A stretch of 64,000 nucleotides of DNA from Paenochrobactrum pullorum (GCF_041929845.1 NZ_JBHEEH010000006.1:89806-153805); one strand, 5' to 3'. Positions 1-9,401 are shown, numbered from the stretch's first letter. The notes: generated by a model from the sequence alone, not told the origin. Made by a program: numbers and translations.

Positions 1-361
1 GCGTTAAGTAGTGATCACATAATCGAATCTGACAAATTATTAACGATAGTTGAACCGCAGCTCCACTGGACACCGGCACTTTAAATAATTAAATTGGCAA
101 CAAATTATTCGCATCAAAGCTGCCGAACTCTATGAAGTCGACATAGAAAAAACATTATTCATGCAACTTAAGTCAGCCAGAAGCGTTTTCGTCACAAGCT
201 AGCAGAAGCAAAAAAGACTATTCGTTTTTTTGGCTAAAGATAATAAGAACAGATCCGGAATCAAAGCGAGGATTAAGATAAAACCTCTCCGCCCTCTCCG
301 CTCGACTTCATCCAATGATGCGAAATTGAGCCTCACACTAATTAGTCATGTTCCGGCTGCG
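1..361. other. Left-edge region without a recognised gene
   Basis: No convincing gene is visible here. An open frame in phase with the following protease runs back to a TTG at 230, but its 44 residues precede a good lipoprotein signal and look untranslated. The stretch is AT-rich and presumably carries the promoter of the M48 protease. No clear terminator or repeat was seen. Confidence 0.5.
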
Positions 362-1834
362 ATGCATAAGCGCGGTCTGCGACGGTATGTGTCCGTTTTA
401 GGGTTGGCAGGTCTGTCTTTTTTGAGTGCCTGCCAGACTCTTGATTTCAGTGATTCTGATAGTCTGCGCCCGTCTGACAATCCGGTAACTGTTGCCAATG
501 TGACCCGTAATGACCGTTTGGCACAACTTGGTGCACAGCAGCATCCGCGTATTCTGGCCACCTATGGTGGTGAATATAAAGATGCCAGGTTAGAGCGTAT
601 GGTCGCTAAAATCGTCGGTAAACTAACCACTGTTTCCGATAAGCCCGATCAGACCTACCGCATCACAATTCTTGATAGTCCGAATATCAATGCCTTCGCA
701 TTGCCGGGTGGATTTTTATACGTGACACGCGGTCTGTTGGCTCTTGCCAACGACTCCTCCGAAGTCGCAGCCGTCATTGCCCATGAAATGGGACATGTCA
801 CCGCCAATCATGGTATTTTGCGTCAGGAAAAAGAAGCCGAAACTGCGATTGCCAGCCGTGTCGCCACCGAAGTGTTGCATAATGAAGCAGCAGGACGTGA
901 AGCACTCATTCGCGGCAAGCTGAAACTTGCGCAATTCTCGCGCAATCAGGAATTGCAGGCAGATTCGATCGGCATCCGCATGATCGGTGAAGCAGGCTAT
1001 GATCCGTTTGCTTCTCCACGCTTCCTGCAATCCATGGAAGCCTATTCAAGCTTCCGCTCCATTTCCGGTGCGACCGATGCCAGCCTCGACTTTCTGGCCA
1101 GCCATCCGGCAACCCCGCAACGTATTGAGCTTGCAATGGGACATGCGCGGCGCGTTGGTGCACCAGGTGTCGGCACCACCGACCGCGATTCATTCCTCAA
1201 CGGCATTGACGGCCTGCTTTATGGCGACACCCCAAGCGAAGGCTATGTGCGCGAACGGGTCTTTATCCACCCGAAACTCGGCCTGACCTTCACAGCACCA
1301 GCCGGTTTCAGCATCGACAATTCGGCTACCGCCGTCATGGCGAGTGGTCCGGGTGAAGTAGCGATCCGTTTTGATGGCGCCAATTTGCCATCCGGCATGT
1401 CGCTCACCGATTATATTTCTTCTGGATGGGTGACAGGATTGGATGAAAAAACCATCCGCCCGATCACCATCAATGGTTGGCCGGCCGCAACCGCGCGTGC
1501 CAGTGCGGATCGCTGGGAGTTTGATATTGTGGTGATTGGAGCAGGCGACAAGGTCTATCGTTTCCTGACCGCAGCGCCGCGTGGCAGCAATGCTTTAATG
1601 CCTGCCTCACAAAGCATCACCCAGTCCTTCAAAATGCTCACAGCCGCCCAGAAAGACGCATTGAAGCCACTGCGCATCCGTGTGGTCACAGTCAAAGCAG
1701 GAGAAACTGTCGCCAGTCTGTCCGAGCGCATGTATGGCACAGACAAAAAACTTGATCTCTTCCGCCTCATCAATGCGCTGCCAATCGGTGCAACTGTATC
1801 AGCAGGAGACCGCGTTAAACTCATTTCAGAGTAG
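362..1834 (+). CDS. M48 family metalloprotease, lipoprotein, with LysM-like C-terminus
   Basis: Predicted zinc metallopeptidase of the M48 (Ste24/HtpX/BepA) class, acting in the periplasm as a lipoprotein and probably involved in envelope protein quality control. Starting at the ATG at 362, the first 23 residues form a lipoprotein signal peptide ending in LSA|C. A longer frame from a TTG at 230 would bury this signal, so the ATG is preferred although neither start has a strong Shine-Dalgarno sequence. The zinc motif HEMGH lies about residues 141-145, and the third ligand is the Glu of ELQAD about 55 residues later. The last 50 residues (VKAGETVASLSERMYG onward) resemble a LysM peptidoglycan-binding fold. 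It converges on carD across a shared terminator. Family assignment is firm; substrate is unknown. Confidence 0.9.
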   Translation: MHKRGLRRYVSVLGLAGLSFLSACQTLDFSDSDSLRPSDNPVTVANVTRNDRLAQLGAQQHPRILATYGGEYKDARLERMVAKIVGKLTTVSDKPDQTYRITILDSPNINAFALPGGFLYVTRGLLALANDSSEVAAVIAHEMGHVTANHGILRQEKEAETAIASRVATEVLHNEAAGREALIRGKLKLAQFSRNQELQADSIGIRMIGEAGYDPFASPRFLQSMEAYSSFRSISGATDASLDFLASHPATPQRIELAMGHARRVGAPGVGTTDRDSFLNGIDGLLYGDTPSEGYVRERVFIHPKLGLTFTAPAGFSIDNSATAVMASGPGEVAIRFDGANLPSGMSLTDYISSGWVTGLDEKTIRPITINGWPAATARASADRWEFDIVVIGAGDKVYRFLTAAPRGSNALMPASQSITQSFKMLTAAQKDALKPLRIRVVTVKAGETVASLSERMYGTDKKLDLFRLINALPIGATVSAGDRVKLISE

Positions 1835-1873
1835 TAGAGCCCAGATCAGAGTAAAAGCGATAAATCCAGACAT

Positions 1874-1908
1874 AAAAAAACCCGGGATCAAAAACCCGGG
1901 CTTTTTTT
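1874..1908. terminator. Bidirectional terminator between protease and carD
   Basis: CCCGGG, an 8-base loop and CCCGGG, flanked by an A-run on the left and a T-run on the right, so it can stop transcription from both convergent genes. Confidence 0.85.
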
Positions 1909-1928
1909 CAAAATAACAGCTTAAAAAA

Positions 1929-2498
1929 TTATGCTGCTTCAACTTCTTCGTCTTCAGCCTCGCCTTTGGCGCCACGTTTTGGACCTTTTGCCAGATTAAC
2001 TTCAATCAGACGAACTGCTTCGGTTTCCGACAATTTGTTAACAGCTGCAATTTCACGAGCCATACGATCAAGCGCTGCTTCATAAAGCTGGCGTTCTGAA
2101 TAAGACTGTTCCGGCTGGTTATCAGCGCGAAAAAGATCACGGACAACTTCGGAGATAAAAATCAGATCGCCGGAATTGATCTTTGCATCATATTCCTGCG
2201 CACGACGTGACCACATTGTACGTTTGATACGCGCACGCCCCTGAACAACTTTCAAAGCACGTTCGACATAATCAGTTTCCGAAAGCTTGCGCATACCGAT
2301 AGTCAGAGCCTTGGCTACAGGAACCTTCAGGCGCATTTTATCTTTTTCGAAATCAATTACAAAAAGTTCTAACTTGTGGCCGGCAACTTCTTGTTCTTCA
2401 ATGGCGACGATCTGACCGACACCATGAGAGGGATAAACAATCGATTCACCGGTCTTGAAACCCTGACGAGCTGGGGACTTCTTCTGCTGGGATGACAT
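1929..2498 (-). CDS. carD: CarD/CdnL family transcriptional regulator
   Basis: CarD/CdnL proteins bind the RNA polymerase beta subunit and promoter DNA and stabilise open complexes, notably at rRNA and other growth-linked promoters. The 189-residue protein has the RNA-polymerase-interacting Tudor-like domain at about residues 12-75 (FKTGESIVYPSHGVGQI is the usual opening) and a helical DNA-binding C-terminal domain. The acidic tail (EAEDEEVEAA) is typical of rhizobial homologues. GGGAG lies 11 bases before the ATG. It is the last gene of the leftward run, with fdxA 383 bases upstream; that gap is long enough for its own promoter. Confidence 0.95.
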   Translation of the reverse strand: MSSQQKKSPARQGFKTGESIVYPSHGVGQIVAIEEQEVAGHKLELFVIDFEKDKMRLKVPVAKALTIGMRKLSETDYVERALKVVQGRARIKRTMWSRRAQEYDAKINSGDLIFISEVVRDLFRADNQPEQSYSERQLYEAALDRMAREIAAVNKLSETEAVRLIEVNLAKGPKRGAKGEAEDEEVEAA

Positions 2499-2881
2499 AC
2501 GCTTCCATACTCCCTGTTGTGCCCGGCGCTTCCGCCGGTTAACACGCGATATTCTTTTTTAGCCCGTGCCTTAAAAAAGCACTTGCAGGCATAAAATTGT
2601 CAGTTTACTTTCTGAAAATCACTGCTAAGCATAATTCATCGACCGGCTTAATGATGAGCAGTTTGCAATCAACGTGATTAACCGCTCCGGGTCATTTTAT
2701 CCGGTAAATGAATATATCCTATCAAAGATTAGCGCATAAACGTAGCGACTTAACGTCCAGAGACCGACATTTTGGCGGCACCATACCATAAAATAGATAC
2801 AGAAGCAAGAATTTGACAAAATCGTGCTGGCCGAAGCAAGTTTCCTTCAGCCAGATCCATTTTATCAGATAATTTTATCGC
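2499..2881. other. Intergenic region upstream of carD
   Basis: 383 bases between fdxA and carD with no credible gene. It is AT-rich and probably holds the carD promoter and the end of the fdxA transcript. No obvious rho-independent terminator or known riboswitch fold was recognised. Confidence 0.5.
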
Positions 2882-3217
2882 TTAATCACCAGAGCCTGGT
2901 TCAGCTGAGAAATACTGCAACTTGTCAGAAACGCCGTCCATCTCTTTGGCCTCAGGCAGTTCATCTTTCTTCACAGTGATATTCGGCCATTTGACAGCAT
3001 ATTCAGCATTCAGTTCCAGCCACTTATCAAGGCCGGGCTCTGTATCGGGGCTGATTGCCTCCGCCGGACATTCAGGCTCGCAAACGCCGCAATCAATACA
3101 CTCGTCAGGATTAATGACGAGCATATTTTCACCTTCATAAAAGCAATCAACAGGACAGACCTCTACACAATCCGTGTATTTACAACGGATACAATTGTCA
3201 GTGACAACGTAGGTCAT
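2882..3217 (-). CDS. fdxA: 7Fe ferredoxin FdxA ([3Fe-4S]/[4Fe-4S])
   Basis: Small cytoplasmic electron carrier. From the ATG at 3217 the protein is 111 residues and opens MTYVVTDNCIRCKYTDC. Cysteines at 9, 12, 17 and 21 (with an extra one at 25) and at 40, 43, 46 and 50 are the pattern of Azotobacter FdI-type ferredoxins carrying one 3Fe and one 4Fe cluster. GGAG sits 7 bases before this ATG, so I prefer it to the TTG two codons upstream. The gene follows the S4 protein and helicase genes on the same strand, a neighbourhood common in rhizobia. The physiological partner is not evident from context. Confidence 0.95.
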   Translation of the reverse strand: MTYVVTDNCIRCKYTDCVEVCPVDCFYEGENMLVINPDECIDCGVCEPECPAEAISPDTEPGLDKWLELNAEYAVKWPNITVKKDELPEAKEMDGVSDKLQYFSAEPGSGD

Positions 3218-3431
3218 AGTCAAACTCCAGTCAGAAAAGGCATTCGTTGAGCAGTCAGGTAACGATTTTGAAGCCGTATGACAAGCCTAGAAACGCCCAA
3301 TAGTGACGGTTCACCGCAGGGCAAAACTAAAATGGCACACAGATTGCAGATTTTGCCGCAGTCTTGGTATTTTCAACTAAAAGTAATAAAATTCGCAAAA
3401 ATATATTTGCACTGCAAAAATCAGAATTTTG

Positions 3432-3824
3432 TTAATCGGAAAAAACTTGACGCAATTTATCCGTTAAACGACGCTCACGCTTGGTCGGGCGACCTGATCC
3501 GGCATCCCGCAAGCCAGGTTTGATATTGGCCATTTCATCTTTGTCCGGCATCGCGGGCGAGTTATCCTGATAAAGCAGCTGTGCGTCCGATGCAGGCCCT
3601 CGCCGTTCACCCAACAATAAAACTTTATAAATCAGAATTTTACGCTCTAACGTAATGGTCAGATCATCACCGAGTTTCACGCCATATGACGCTTGATCAA
3701 TCTTTTGTCCGTTGACTCTGACGTGACCACCGGCGGCAAGCTTTGCCGCCAGCGATCTTGATTTCACCACGCGCGCGAAAAACAGCCATTTATCGATCCG
3801 CTGCTTTTCTGATGCTGTACCCAT
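3432..3824 (-). CDS. RNA-binding S4 domain protein (Hsp15/HslR-like)
   Basis: 130-residue basic protein with an S4 fold at about residues 9-70 (RIDKWLFFARVVKSRSLA, then HVRVNGQ), the module found in ribosomal protein S4, pseudouridine synthases and Hsp15. Hsp15 (HslR) in E. coli rescues stalled 50S subunits carrying nascent peptidyl-tRNA; a similar role is plausible but not shown here. The C-terminus is a low-complexity basic tail (SGRPTKRERR). The ATG lies two bases after the helicase stop codon, so the two genes are almost certainly co-transcribed. Confidence 0.88.
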   Translation of the reverse strand: MGTASEKQRIDKWLFFARVVKSRSLAAKLAAGGHVRVNGQKIDQASYGVKLGDDLTITLERKILIYKVLLLGERRGPASDAQLLYQDNSPAMPDKDEMANIKPGLRDAGSGRPTKRERRLTDKLRQVFSD

Positions 3825-3826
3825 GG

Positions 3827-6800
3827 TTACTTCTTCAGCTGTTCCTTCAGCGCTGCCAATTTTGCAAATGGCGAATCAGGATCAAGCTTCACAACACGTT
3901 CCTGACGTTCAAAACGCTGATTGCTTTCATGCTTATTGTGCTGGCCACCGCGCTTCGGACCACTCTTATGGGGCGCACCGGATTTGCGCTGATCGTCACG
4001 ATGGTGTTTGCGGTTTTCACCTTCACCGGCATGATTTTGGGCTGCATTGTCGCCAGATGGCTTACGCTTAGGCCCGCGGAAATTGCGACGTTCGCTTTTT
4101 TCGCCTTCTGCACCTTCAGCATTAGTGCGCTGATTGTTCTGACGGCCACCACCGCTATGATTGCCGCGCTGATTGCCGCGATTATCATTCCGGTTGCGGT
4201 TTTCAAAGCGGCCCTGACGCCACAGGAGAACAGGCTTGGCCTCTTCTGCAACAGCCTCAACAACGGTTTCTGCGGCATCATCAGCCTCTGCAACCTCTGC
4301 AACATCTTGCTGTACCACTGGTGCCGGAACCGGTTCTGCATCAGGCACTTTAGGCTTGGCACTCTCGACAGCTTTGGCTGCAAAAGCATCAAGCTCGGCA
4401 AATTTCGCTGCAACGGCCACATCGGTGGTTGCTTCATGACGATAGCCAAGGCTTTTCAGAATTTCTTCCATGTCATCAGCGGTTGCGCCCAAAATGGACA
4501 TCATTGCTGCGGTAACAAGGAACTTGCTGCCGTCATAAGCGCCTTCCGGACGCTCGCCAATGCCCGGACGCCATGCCAAAGCCGGACGGATCAGATCCGC
4601 CAAACGCTCCAGAATGTCGATGCGCACAGCACGACGACCAAGCACACGGTAACCGGCCAGTCGATAGAAAACCGGATCAAATTCCGGATCGACAACAGCC
4701 GATGTACGACCAGCAGCCATCACATTGACGACTTCGCCGTAACCGTTTTTATCGCGCCCGTCATTTTGCAGGCTCCACAACAATGTGATGAGACCTGCCG
4801 GTGCCGGCTTCAGCAAAGCTGGCATAAAGACGTGATAGGCACCAAAGCGCACACCAAGACGGCGAAGGGCGGCACGGGAATCCTGATCCAGGCCACGTAC
4901 TTCTTCAATCACATCACGGCGTTGCAAAATGCCTAAATTTTCAACGAGCTGGAAAGCAAGACCACGGGTCATGCCGGTCAGGGCATCCGCCTCTGCCAGA
5001 TCGGTCAATGGTTTCAGCACGGTTTCAATATGGTGGGCAACAAAGCGATCAATACGGGCGGCGACCTTATCGCGTGCCGGACCTGTCAGCTGCTCGTCAG
5101 CCAACAGCACCGCACGTGGCTTCATTACATTTTCACCGGCTACCAGTGTGGCAATAGCCGCACCGACATAACGCAGCACACCGTCTGACCCCAGTGCAAA
5201 ATCACCGTTGGGCGCGGCAGCAAATCGCTCTGCCCGCTTTTCAAACTCGGCGGCAAGCGCCTTTTGTGCAGCCGCTCTCACTGCCTTCGCATCCGAACCT
5301 TCGGCTTGCGTATCGGCAGTGAAACGGAATCCTTCCAAATGTCCGACATTATGACCTTCAACAATCACATCACCGGACGGGCTGATTTCAGCTTCAAGCA
5401 TGGCATTCTCTCTCAGGCGCCTCATAAGCACGCTTGTCCTGCGGTCTACAAAGCGTTTCGTCAACCTCTCATGGAGCGCGTCGGACAATCTGTCCTCAAT
5501 TTCGCGCGTCTTTTCCTGCCAGTGTGTCGGATCTGCCAGCCATCCCGGCCGATGCGACACAAAAGTCCAGGTTCTTATCTGCGCTATTCTATGCGAAATA
5601 GTGTCGATTTCACCATCAACATTATCCGCACGGCGCAATTGTTCGCTCATATAATCTTCATCGACGCTCCCCCGGCGTACGAGATCCTGATAGATCGACG
5701 CAATAATTTCAGCATGCTGTGCCGGCGCGATCTTGCGATAGTCCGGCAAAGCACAACAATCCCATAACATTTCTATACGTTTTGGTGTCGTTGCCAACCG
5801 GCTAATTTCTTCATCACGCGACAGATGGTCCAATGCTTGCGCATCCACTGCCGGTAATGCACGGACAAGTCCTTCAATCGGTGCAGGTTTGTCCAAAGAA
5901 TTACGCAAAGCTGTGATCGATGAAAAGTCGAACTTGGCTGTGCGCCATTGCATCAGCTTCACGGGATCGAAATTATGTGATTCGACCCGTTCCACCATTT
6001 CATTGTCGAACGGATCAACCTGTCCCGTCACGCCAAAAGTACCGTCACGCAAATGACGTCCGGCGCGACCGGCAATCTGTCCGATTTCCGACGGTGTCAG
6101 ATCACGAAACTGATAACCGTCAAACTTTTTGTTCTGCGCGAATGCTACATGATCAACATCAAGATTAAGCCCCATACCGATAGCATCGGTTGCCACCAGA
6201 AAGTCGACATCGCCTGATTGATAAAGCTCGACCTGTGCATTGCGGGTTCGCGGGCTAAGCGCACCCATAACCACCGCAGCACCGCCGCGCTGGCGGCGGA
6301 TCAGTTCGGCAATCGCATATACCTCGTCAGCTGCAAAAGCGACAATGGCCGAGCGACGCGGCAGGCGGGTGATTTTCTTGGAACCGGCATAAGCCAGATG
6401 CGACAAGCGCGGACGGGTGATGACATTGATACCGCGCAGCATTTTTTCCAAAATACCACGCATGGTCGCCGCACCCAGCAGCAGCGTTTCATCCCGCCCG
6501 CGCAAATGTAAAATACGGTCGGTGAAAATATGGCCACGGGTGAGATCACCTGCCAGCTGCACTTCATCAATAGCCACAAAGGCCACATTGGTGTAGCGCG
6601 GCAAGGCTTCCACCGTGCAAACAGAATAACGCGCTCCGGTAGGAATGATTTTTTCTTCACCGGTAATGAGCGCAACATTGGCCGCCCCTACCCGCTCGAC
6701 CACCCGTGTGTAAACCTCACGCGCCAGCAAACGCAGCGGTAAACCAATCATACCGCTACTATGCGCCAGCATACGCTCGATCGCCAAATGCGTTTTACCG

Positions 6801-6880
6801 GTATTGGTCGGCCCCAGTACAGCCGTCACATTGCGGCCGCTCAGCACTAAAGGCATATCTTGGGTTGGTTGATGGTTCAT
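3827..6880 (-). CDS. mgpS: SUV3/MgpS-type ATP-dependent RNA/DNA helicase
   Basis: Large superfamily-2 helicase (1017 residues) of the alphaproteobacterial MgpS group, related to mitochondrial SUV3. Motif I is GPTNTGKTH at about residues 22-30, motif II is DEVQ near residue 105, and motif VI is QIAGRAGRH near 267-275. The centre carries the conserved helical region of the family. From about residue 830 the protein is acidic and Ala/Val-rich, then becomes an Arg/Asn/Gly-rich low-complexity tail (NRNRNDNRGNQRGN), probably a disordered RNA-binding extension. It starts an operon with the S4 protein two bases downstream. RNA metabolism is inferred from family and partner; the substrate is not known. 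Confidence 0.9.
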   Translation of the reverse strand: MNHQPTQDMPLVLSGRNVTAVLGPTNTGKTHLAIERMLAHSSGMIGLPLRLLAREVYTRVVERVGAANVALITGEEKIIPTGARYSVCTVEALPRYTNVAFVAIDEVQLAGDLTRGHIFTDRILHLRGRDETLLLGAATMRGILEKMLRGINVITRPRLSHLAYAGSKKITRLPRRSAIVAFAADEVYAIAELIRRQRGGAAVVMGALSPRTRNAQVELYQSGDVDFLVATDAIGMGLNLDVDHVAFAQNKKFDGYQFRDLTPSEIGQIAGRAGRHLRDGTFGVTGQVDPFDNEMVERVESHNFDPVKLMQWRTAKFDFSSITALRNSLDKPAPIEGLVRALPAVDAQALDHLSRDEEISRLATTPKRIEMLWDCCALPDYRKIAPAQHAEIIASIYQDLVRRGSVDEDYMSEQLRRADNVDGEIDTISHRIAQIRTWTFVSHRPGWLADPTHWQEKTREIEDRLSDALHERLTKRFVDRRTSVLMRRLRENAMLEAEISPSGDVIVEGHNVGHLEGFRFTADTQAEGSDAKAVRAAAQKALAAEFEKRAERFAAAPNGDFALGSDGVLRYVGAAIATLVAGENVMKPRAVLLADEQLTGPARDKVAARIDRFVAHHIETVLKPLTDLAEADALTGMTRGLAFQLVENLGILQRRDVIEEVRGLDQDSRAALRRLGVRFGAYHVFMPALLKPAPAGLITLLWSLQNDGRDKNGYGEVVNVMAAGRTSAVVDPEFDPVFYRLAGYRVLGRRAVRIDILERLADLIRPALAWRPGIGERPEGAYDGSKFLVTAAMMSILGATADDMEEILKSLGYRHEATTDVAVAAKFAELDAFAAKAVESAKPKVPDAEPVPAPVVQQDVAEVAEADDAAETVVEAVAEEAKPVLLWRQGRFENRNRNDNRGNQRGNHSGGGRQNNQRTNAEGAEGEKSERRNFRGPKRKPSGDNAAQNHAGEGENRKHHRDDQRKSGAPHKSGPKRGGQHNKHESNQRFERQERVVKLDPDSPFAKLAALKEQLKK

Positions 6881-7040
6881 AAGGTTAGCGGTTAAAGCCT
6901 CAGTATATCGTCTTGAATTTCGTTGTCAGCGATAGCACTGATTCCCGGTCACTGGAATACCGCTATAAATAATGACAAGCCGCACAATAGCGTGCGTTTT
7001 GCTGATTACAATGGCAATTTTAACGAATGGAACGACTCTC

Positions 7041-7105
7041 GAACGAATCGGCGACGAATCGTCGACCTCGCAACTTTCTCTTTTTGTTCACCTCTACATC
7101 TAGTC
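7041..7105 (+). repeat. Duplicated intergenic element, copy A
   Basis: First 21 bases (7041-7061: GAACGAATCGGCGACGAATC plus G) are identical to 7333-7353. The next 40 or so bases are recognisably similar (CTTTTTGTTCACCTCTACAT here; CTTATTTTGTACACGCTCTA in copy B). Each copy holds two GAATC sites, matching the GANTC target of the CcrM methylase, 11 bases apart. Confidence 0.7.
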
Positions 7106-7332
7106 AAATCGGTTGAAGCCTCTACCAGCGCCAGAAATGCCGCGTAAACCACCCTTGATGGTGGATGAAAATCCAACTGATTCCATTGGCAGATATTAAC
7201 CTTTGCATACGGATTATTTTTGTCTTTTCAGACACAGCAAATATGCATGCCTCATGTGCCAATTTTACAAGGCAATCTTTGAGCGTAAATGTTTGAATTT
7301 CAGCACTTTTGTTAAGCTTTGGTTCAAAGCCG

Positions 7333-7396
7333 GAACGAATCGGCGACGAATCGACACTTAATGCACGTTCTTATTTTGTACACGCTCTATCTGGTG
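7333..7396 (+). repeat. Duplicated intergenic element, copy B
   Basis: Second copy of the element, 292 bases downstream of copy A, same orientation. It lies about 75 bases before a plus-strand rho-independent terminator, consistent with a promoter or 5' part of a short transcript. Confidence 0.7.
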
Positions 7397-7460
7397 GGTA
7401 TGAACCGTAACAGCCCATAAATAACAAGGCAGAGCTCGCACAAGCTCTGTCTTTTATTGT
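7370..7460 (+). ncRNA. Candidate small RNA ending at a free-standing terminator
   Basis: Inferred only from position: a hairpin terminator with a plus-strand T-rich tail (7428-7460) sits in a gap where no plus-strand gene precedes it, and the duplicated element lies just upstream. The 5' end is a guess. It matches no RNA family I recognise. Confidence 0.3.
7428..7460 (+). terminator. Hairpin terminator, plus-strand polarity
   Basis: GGCAGAGCT, a 6-base loop and AGCTCTGTC form a 9-pair stem (one G-T) followed by TTTTATTGTTTT. The T-rich side faces right, so it fits a plus-strand transcript better than the thiolase gene that ends at 7518 on the other strand. Confidence 0.65.
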
Positions 7461-7517
7461 TTTCAGCGCTGCTTTTATTAACTTTTACACTGCAATACAG
7501 TCACCGTTAAGTGCCGC

Positions 7518-8705
7518 TTAATCACGCTCGACACAAAGCGCTACACCCATACCGCCACCGATACACAAAGTGGCAAGGCCACGTTTTGCATCACGCTGCT
7601 GCATGGCATAAAGTAAAGTTGTCAGCACGCGCGCACCCGATGCGCCAATCGGATGGCCGATTGCTATCGCCCCGCCATTCACATTCACAATCGCCGGATC
7701 AAGCTTCAGATCACGTACCACAGCACAAGATTGAGCGGCAAAGGCTTCATTGGCCTCCACCAGATCAAGATCATCCACTGTCCAGCCTGCTTTTTGCAAG
7801 GCTTTCTGCGAAGCAGGAATAGGCCCTGTCCCCATAATCGACGGATCAACACCTGCGGTTGCCCAGGAAACGATTCGCGCCAGTGGCTTCACCTGACGCT
7901 TTTCTGCCTCACCTGCACGCATCAGCACTAAAGCCGCCGCACCATCATTAATGCCGGAAGCATTACCGGCTGTAACAGTGCCAACCTTATCGAAAGCAGG
8001 GCGAAGTTTTGCCATCGCATCCAGTGTTGCACCATGGCGGATATATTCATCTTCACTGACAATAATGTCGCCTTTGCGGGTTTTAACCACCACCGGTACG
8101 ATTTCATCTTTAAAGCGGCCGGATTTTTGTGCGTCTTCGGCTTTGTTTTGAGAATCAACCGCAAACTGATCCTGTGTCTCACGGCTAAGCTGCCATTGGG
8201 TGGCAATATTTTCAGCGGTTGTGCCCATTGGATAACCATAGAAAGCGTCCGTCAGACCGTCTTTCATCATGGTGTCGATCATTTTGAAATCACCCATTTT
8301 GACCCCGCCGCGCAAATGTGCGCAATGCGGTGCCATCGACATGGATTCCTGACCACCAGCGACGATAATATCGGCATCACCGCTTAAAATCTGCTGCATA
8401 CCAACTGCAACCGCACGAAGACCTGAACCACAAAGCTGATTGAGGCTGAAGGCTGTGGTTTCATTCGGGCAGCCTGCAAGCTTGGCCGCTTGACGTGCCG
8501 GATTTTGTCCCTCACCTGCGGTTAAAACCTGACCGAATACCACTTCATCGACTTCTTGCGGCGCAACACCTGCACGCTGCAAAGCCGCAGCAATCGCAGT
8601 AGCTCCCAGTTCATGCGCCGGCACATTGGCAAAAGCACCGTTGAAACTTCCAACCGGTGTGCGTGCCGCACCAACAATCACAATCACATCATTCATGGCA
8701 GGCAT
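7518..8705 (-). CDS. Acetyl-CoA C-acetyltransferase (thiolase, PhbA/AtoB type)
   Basis: Condenses two acetyl-CoA into acetoacetyl-CoA, or cleaves it, in the cytoplasm. The 395-residue length and motifs are those of biosynthetic thiolases: nucleophile Cys in LNQLCGSGLRAV (residue 92), His in GHPIGASGAR (351) and second Cys in LCIGGGMG (381). Counted from the fourth codon (MNDVIVIVG) these become 89, 348 and 378, the classical Zoogloea numbering, so the true start may be that ATG; GGGAG upstream suits the first one. In Sinorhizobium the orthologue is phbA beside mgpS and phbB. Here no acetoacetyl-CoA reductase gene is adjacent, so a role in polyhydroxybutyrate synthesis cannot be assumed. Confidence 0.93.
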   Translation of the reverse strand: MPAMNDVIVIVGAARTPVGSFNGAFANVPAHELGATAIAAALQRAGVAPQEVDEVVFGQVLTAGEGQNPARQAAKLAGCPNETTAFSLNQLCGSGLRAVAVGMQQILSGDADIIVAGGQESMSMAPHCAHLRGGVKMGDFKMIDTMMKDGLTDAFYGYPMGTTAENIATQWQLSRETQDQFAVDSQNKAEDAQKSGRFKDEIVPVVVKTRKGDIIVSEDEYIRHGATLDAMAKLRPAFDKVGTVTAGNASGINDGAAALVLMRAGEAEKRQVKPLARIVSWATAGVDPSIMGTGPIPASQKALQKAGWTVDDLDLVEANEAFAAQSCAVVRDLKLDPAIVNVNGGAIAIGHPIGASGARVLTTLLYAMQQRDAKRGLATLCIGGGMGVALCVERD

Positions 8706-8952
8706 TTGATTTTAAGCTCCCAATTTGCAGGCTTTTCTCGCTGCAATTCCTCTCATTGCGCACACAGTAATCACAAAATATCTGATAAACAACAAAACAG
8801 ACGCACCTTGGCAGCAATCCGGCAAATTAGGCTCAAAATAAGATGATCCTTCACGCTACAGATTAAGTGTTTTTCCCGTAGGCTTATGCTTATAACGTGC
8901 AATCCTCTGCCAAGGCCGCTAGATTGGTTGCAGAAAATCACAGGAGTTTTTC

Positions 8953-9384
8953 ATGTCAAAACTGACCCTCGCCAAAGCTAACCAGATGATCAACGGTGCA
9001 TTGGAACGCGCTAAAGAAGCCGGCATGCAGCCGCTTTCCGTTGTTGTATTGGATGCTGGCGGCTATGTAACCGCCTTCCAGCGTCAGGACGGCTCATCAA
9101 ACCTGCGCTTTGCCATTGCTTCCGGCAAAGCTTATGGTGCATTGGCTGTCGGCAAAGGTTCACGCTGGCTCAACGATCAGGCGAAAGATCGCCCGCACTT
9201 CCTCGAAGGCCTTTCCAATGTATCCGGCGGCAAAATTGTTGCGGTTCCGGGCGGCGTTTTGATCAAAAATGCAGAGAATGAAATTCTCGGCGCAGTCGGC
9301 ATTACCGGTGACACGTCTGACAATGACGAATTGGCAGCAATTGCCGGTATTGAAGCCGCAGGCTTCACCGCTGTTGCCAACTAA
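8953..9384 (+). CDS. GlcG/HbpS family protein (DUF336), probable heme-binding
   Basis: 143-residue protein of the GlcG/HbpS family. Members bind heme or cobalamin-type cofactors or occur beside glycolate and diol-utilisation genes; their biochemical role is often unknown. Recognisable features are the opening LTLAKANQMINGALERAKE, the LSVVVLDAGGYVTAFQRQDG strand-turn, and the glycine-rich GGKIVAVPGGVLIK. No signal peptide, so cytoplasmic. AGGAG lies 7 bases before the ATG. It is a single-gene unit with its own terminator, divergent from the thiolase. Function beyond family membership is not known. Confidence 0.85.
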   Translation: MSKLTLAKANQMINGALERAKEAGMQPLSVVVLDAGGYVTAFQRQDGSSNLRFAIASGKAYGALAVGKGSRWLNDQAKDRPHFLEGLSNVSGGKIVAVPGGVLIKNAENEILGAVGITGDTSDNDELAAIAGIEAAGFTAVAN

Positions 9385-9401
9385 ATAGCATTACTGACAA
9401 T

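Larger units (their letters stand above)
6881..7517. other. 637-base intergenic region with duplicated element and possible small RNA
   Basis: Lies between the helicase start and the thiolase stop, so a promoter for leftward helicase transcription is expected near the left side. It contains a 21-base exact direct repeat (7041-7061 and 7333-7353) with diverged similarity continuing for about 40 bases after each copy, and a plus-strand hairpin terminator at 7428-7460 that follows no plus-strand gene. No convincing protein-coding frame. Confidence 0.6.

Noticed and set aside
3278..3523. 81-codon plus-strand open frame between fdxA and the S4 gene
   Set aside because: Overlaps the end of the S4 gene, has no good ribosome site and no family similarity.
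3743..4936. 397-codon plus-strand open frame
   Set aside because: Antisense to the helicase C-terminus; its composition mirrors the low-complexity coding strand and shows no domain.
7149..7164. CCACC-GGTGG hairpin after duplicated element copy A
   Set aside because: Only a five-pair stem and no T-run, so not a credible terminator for a second small RNA.
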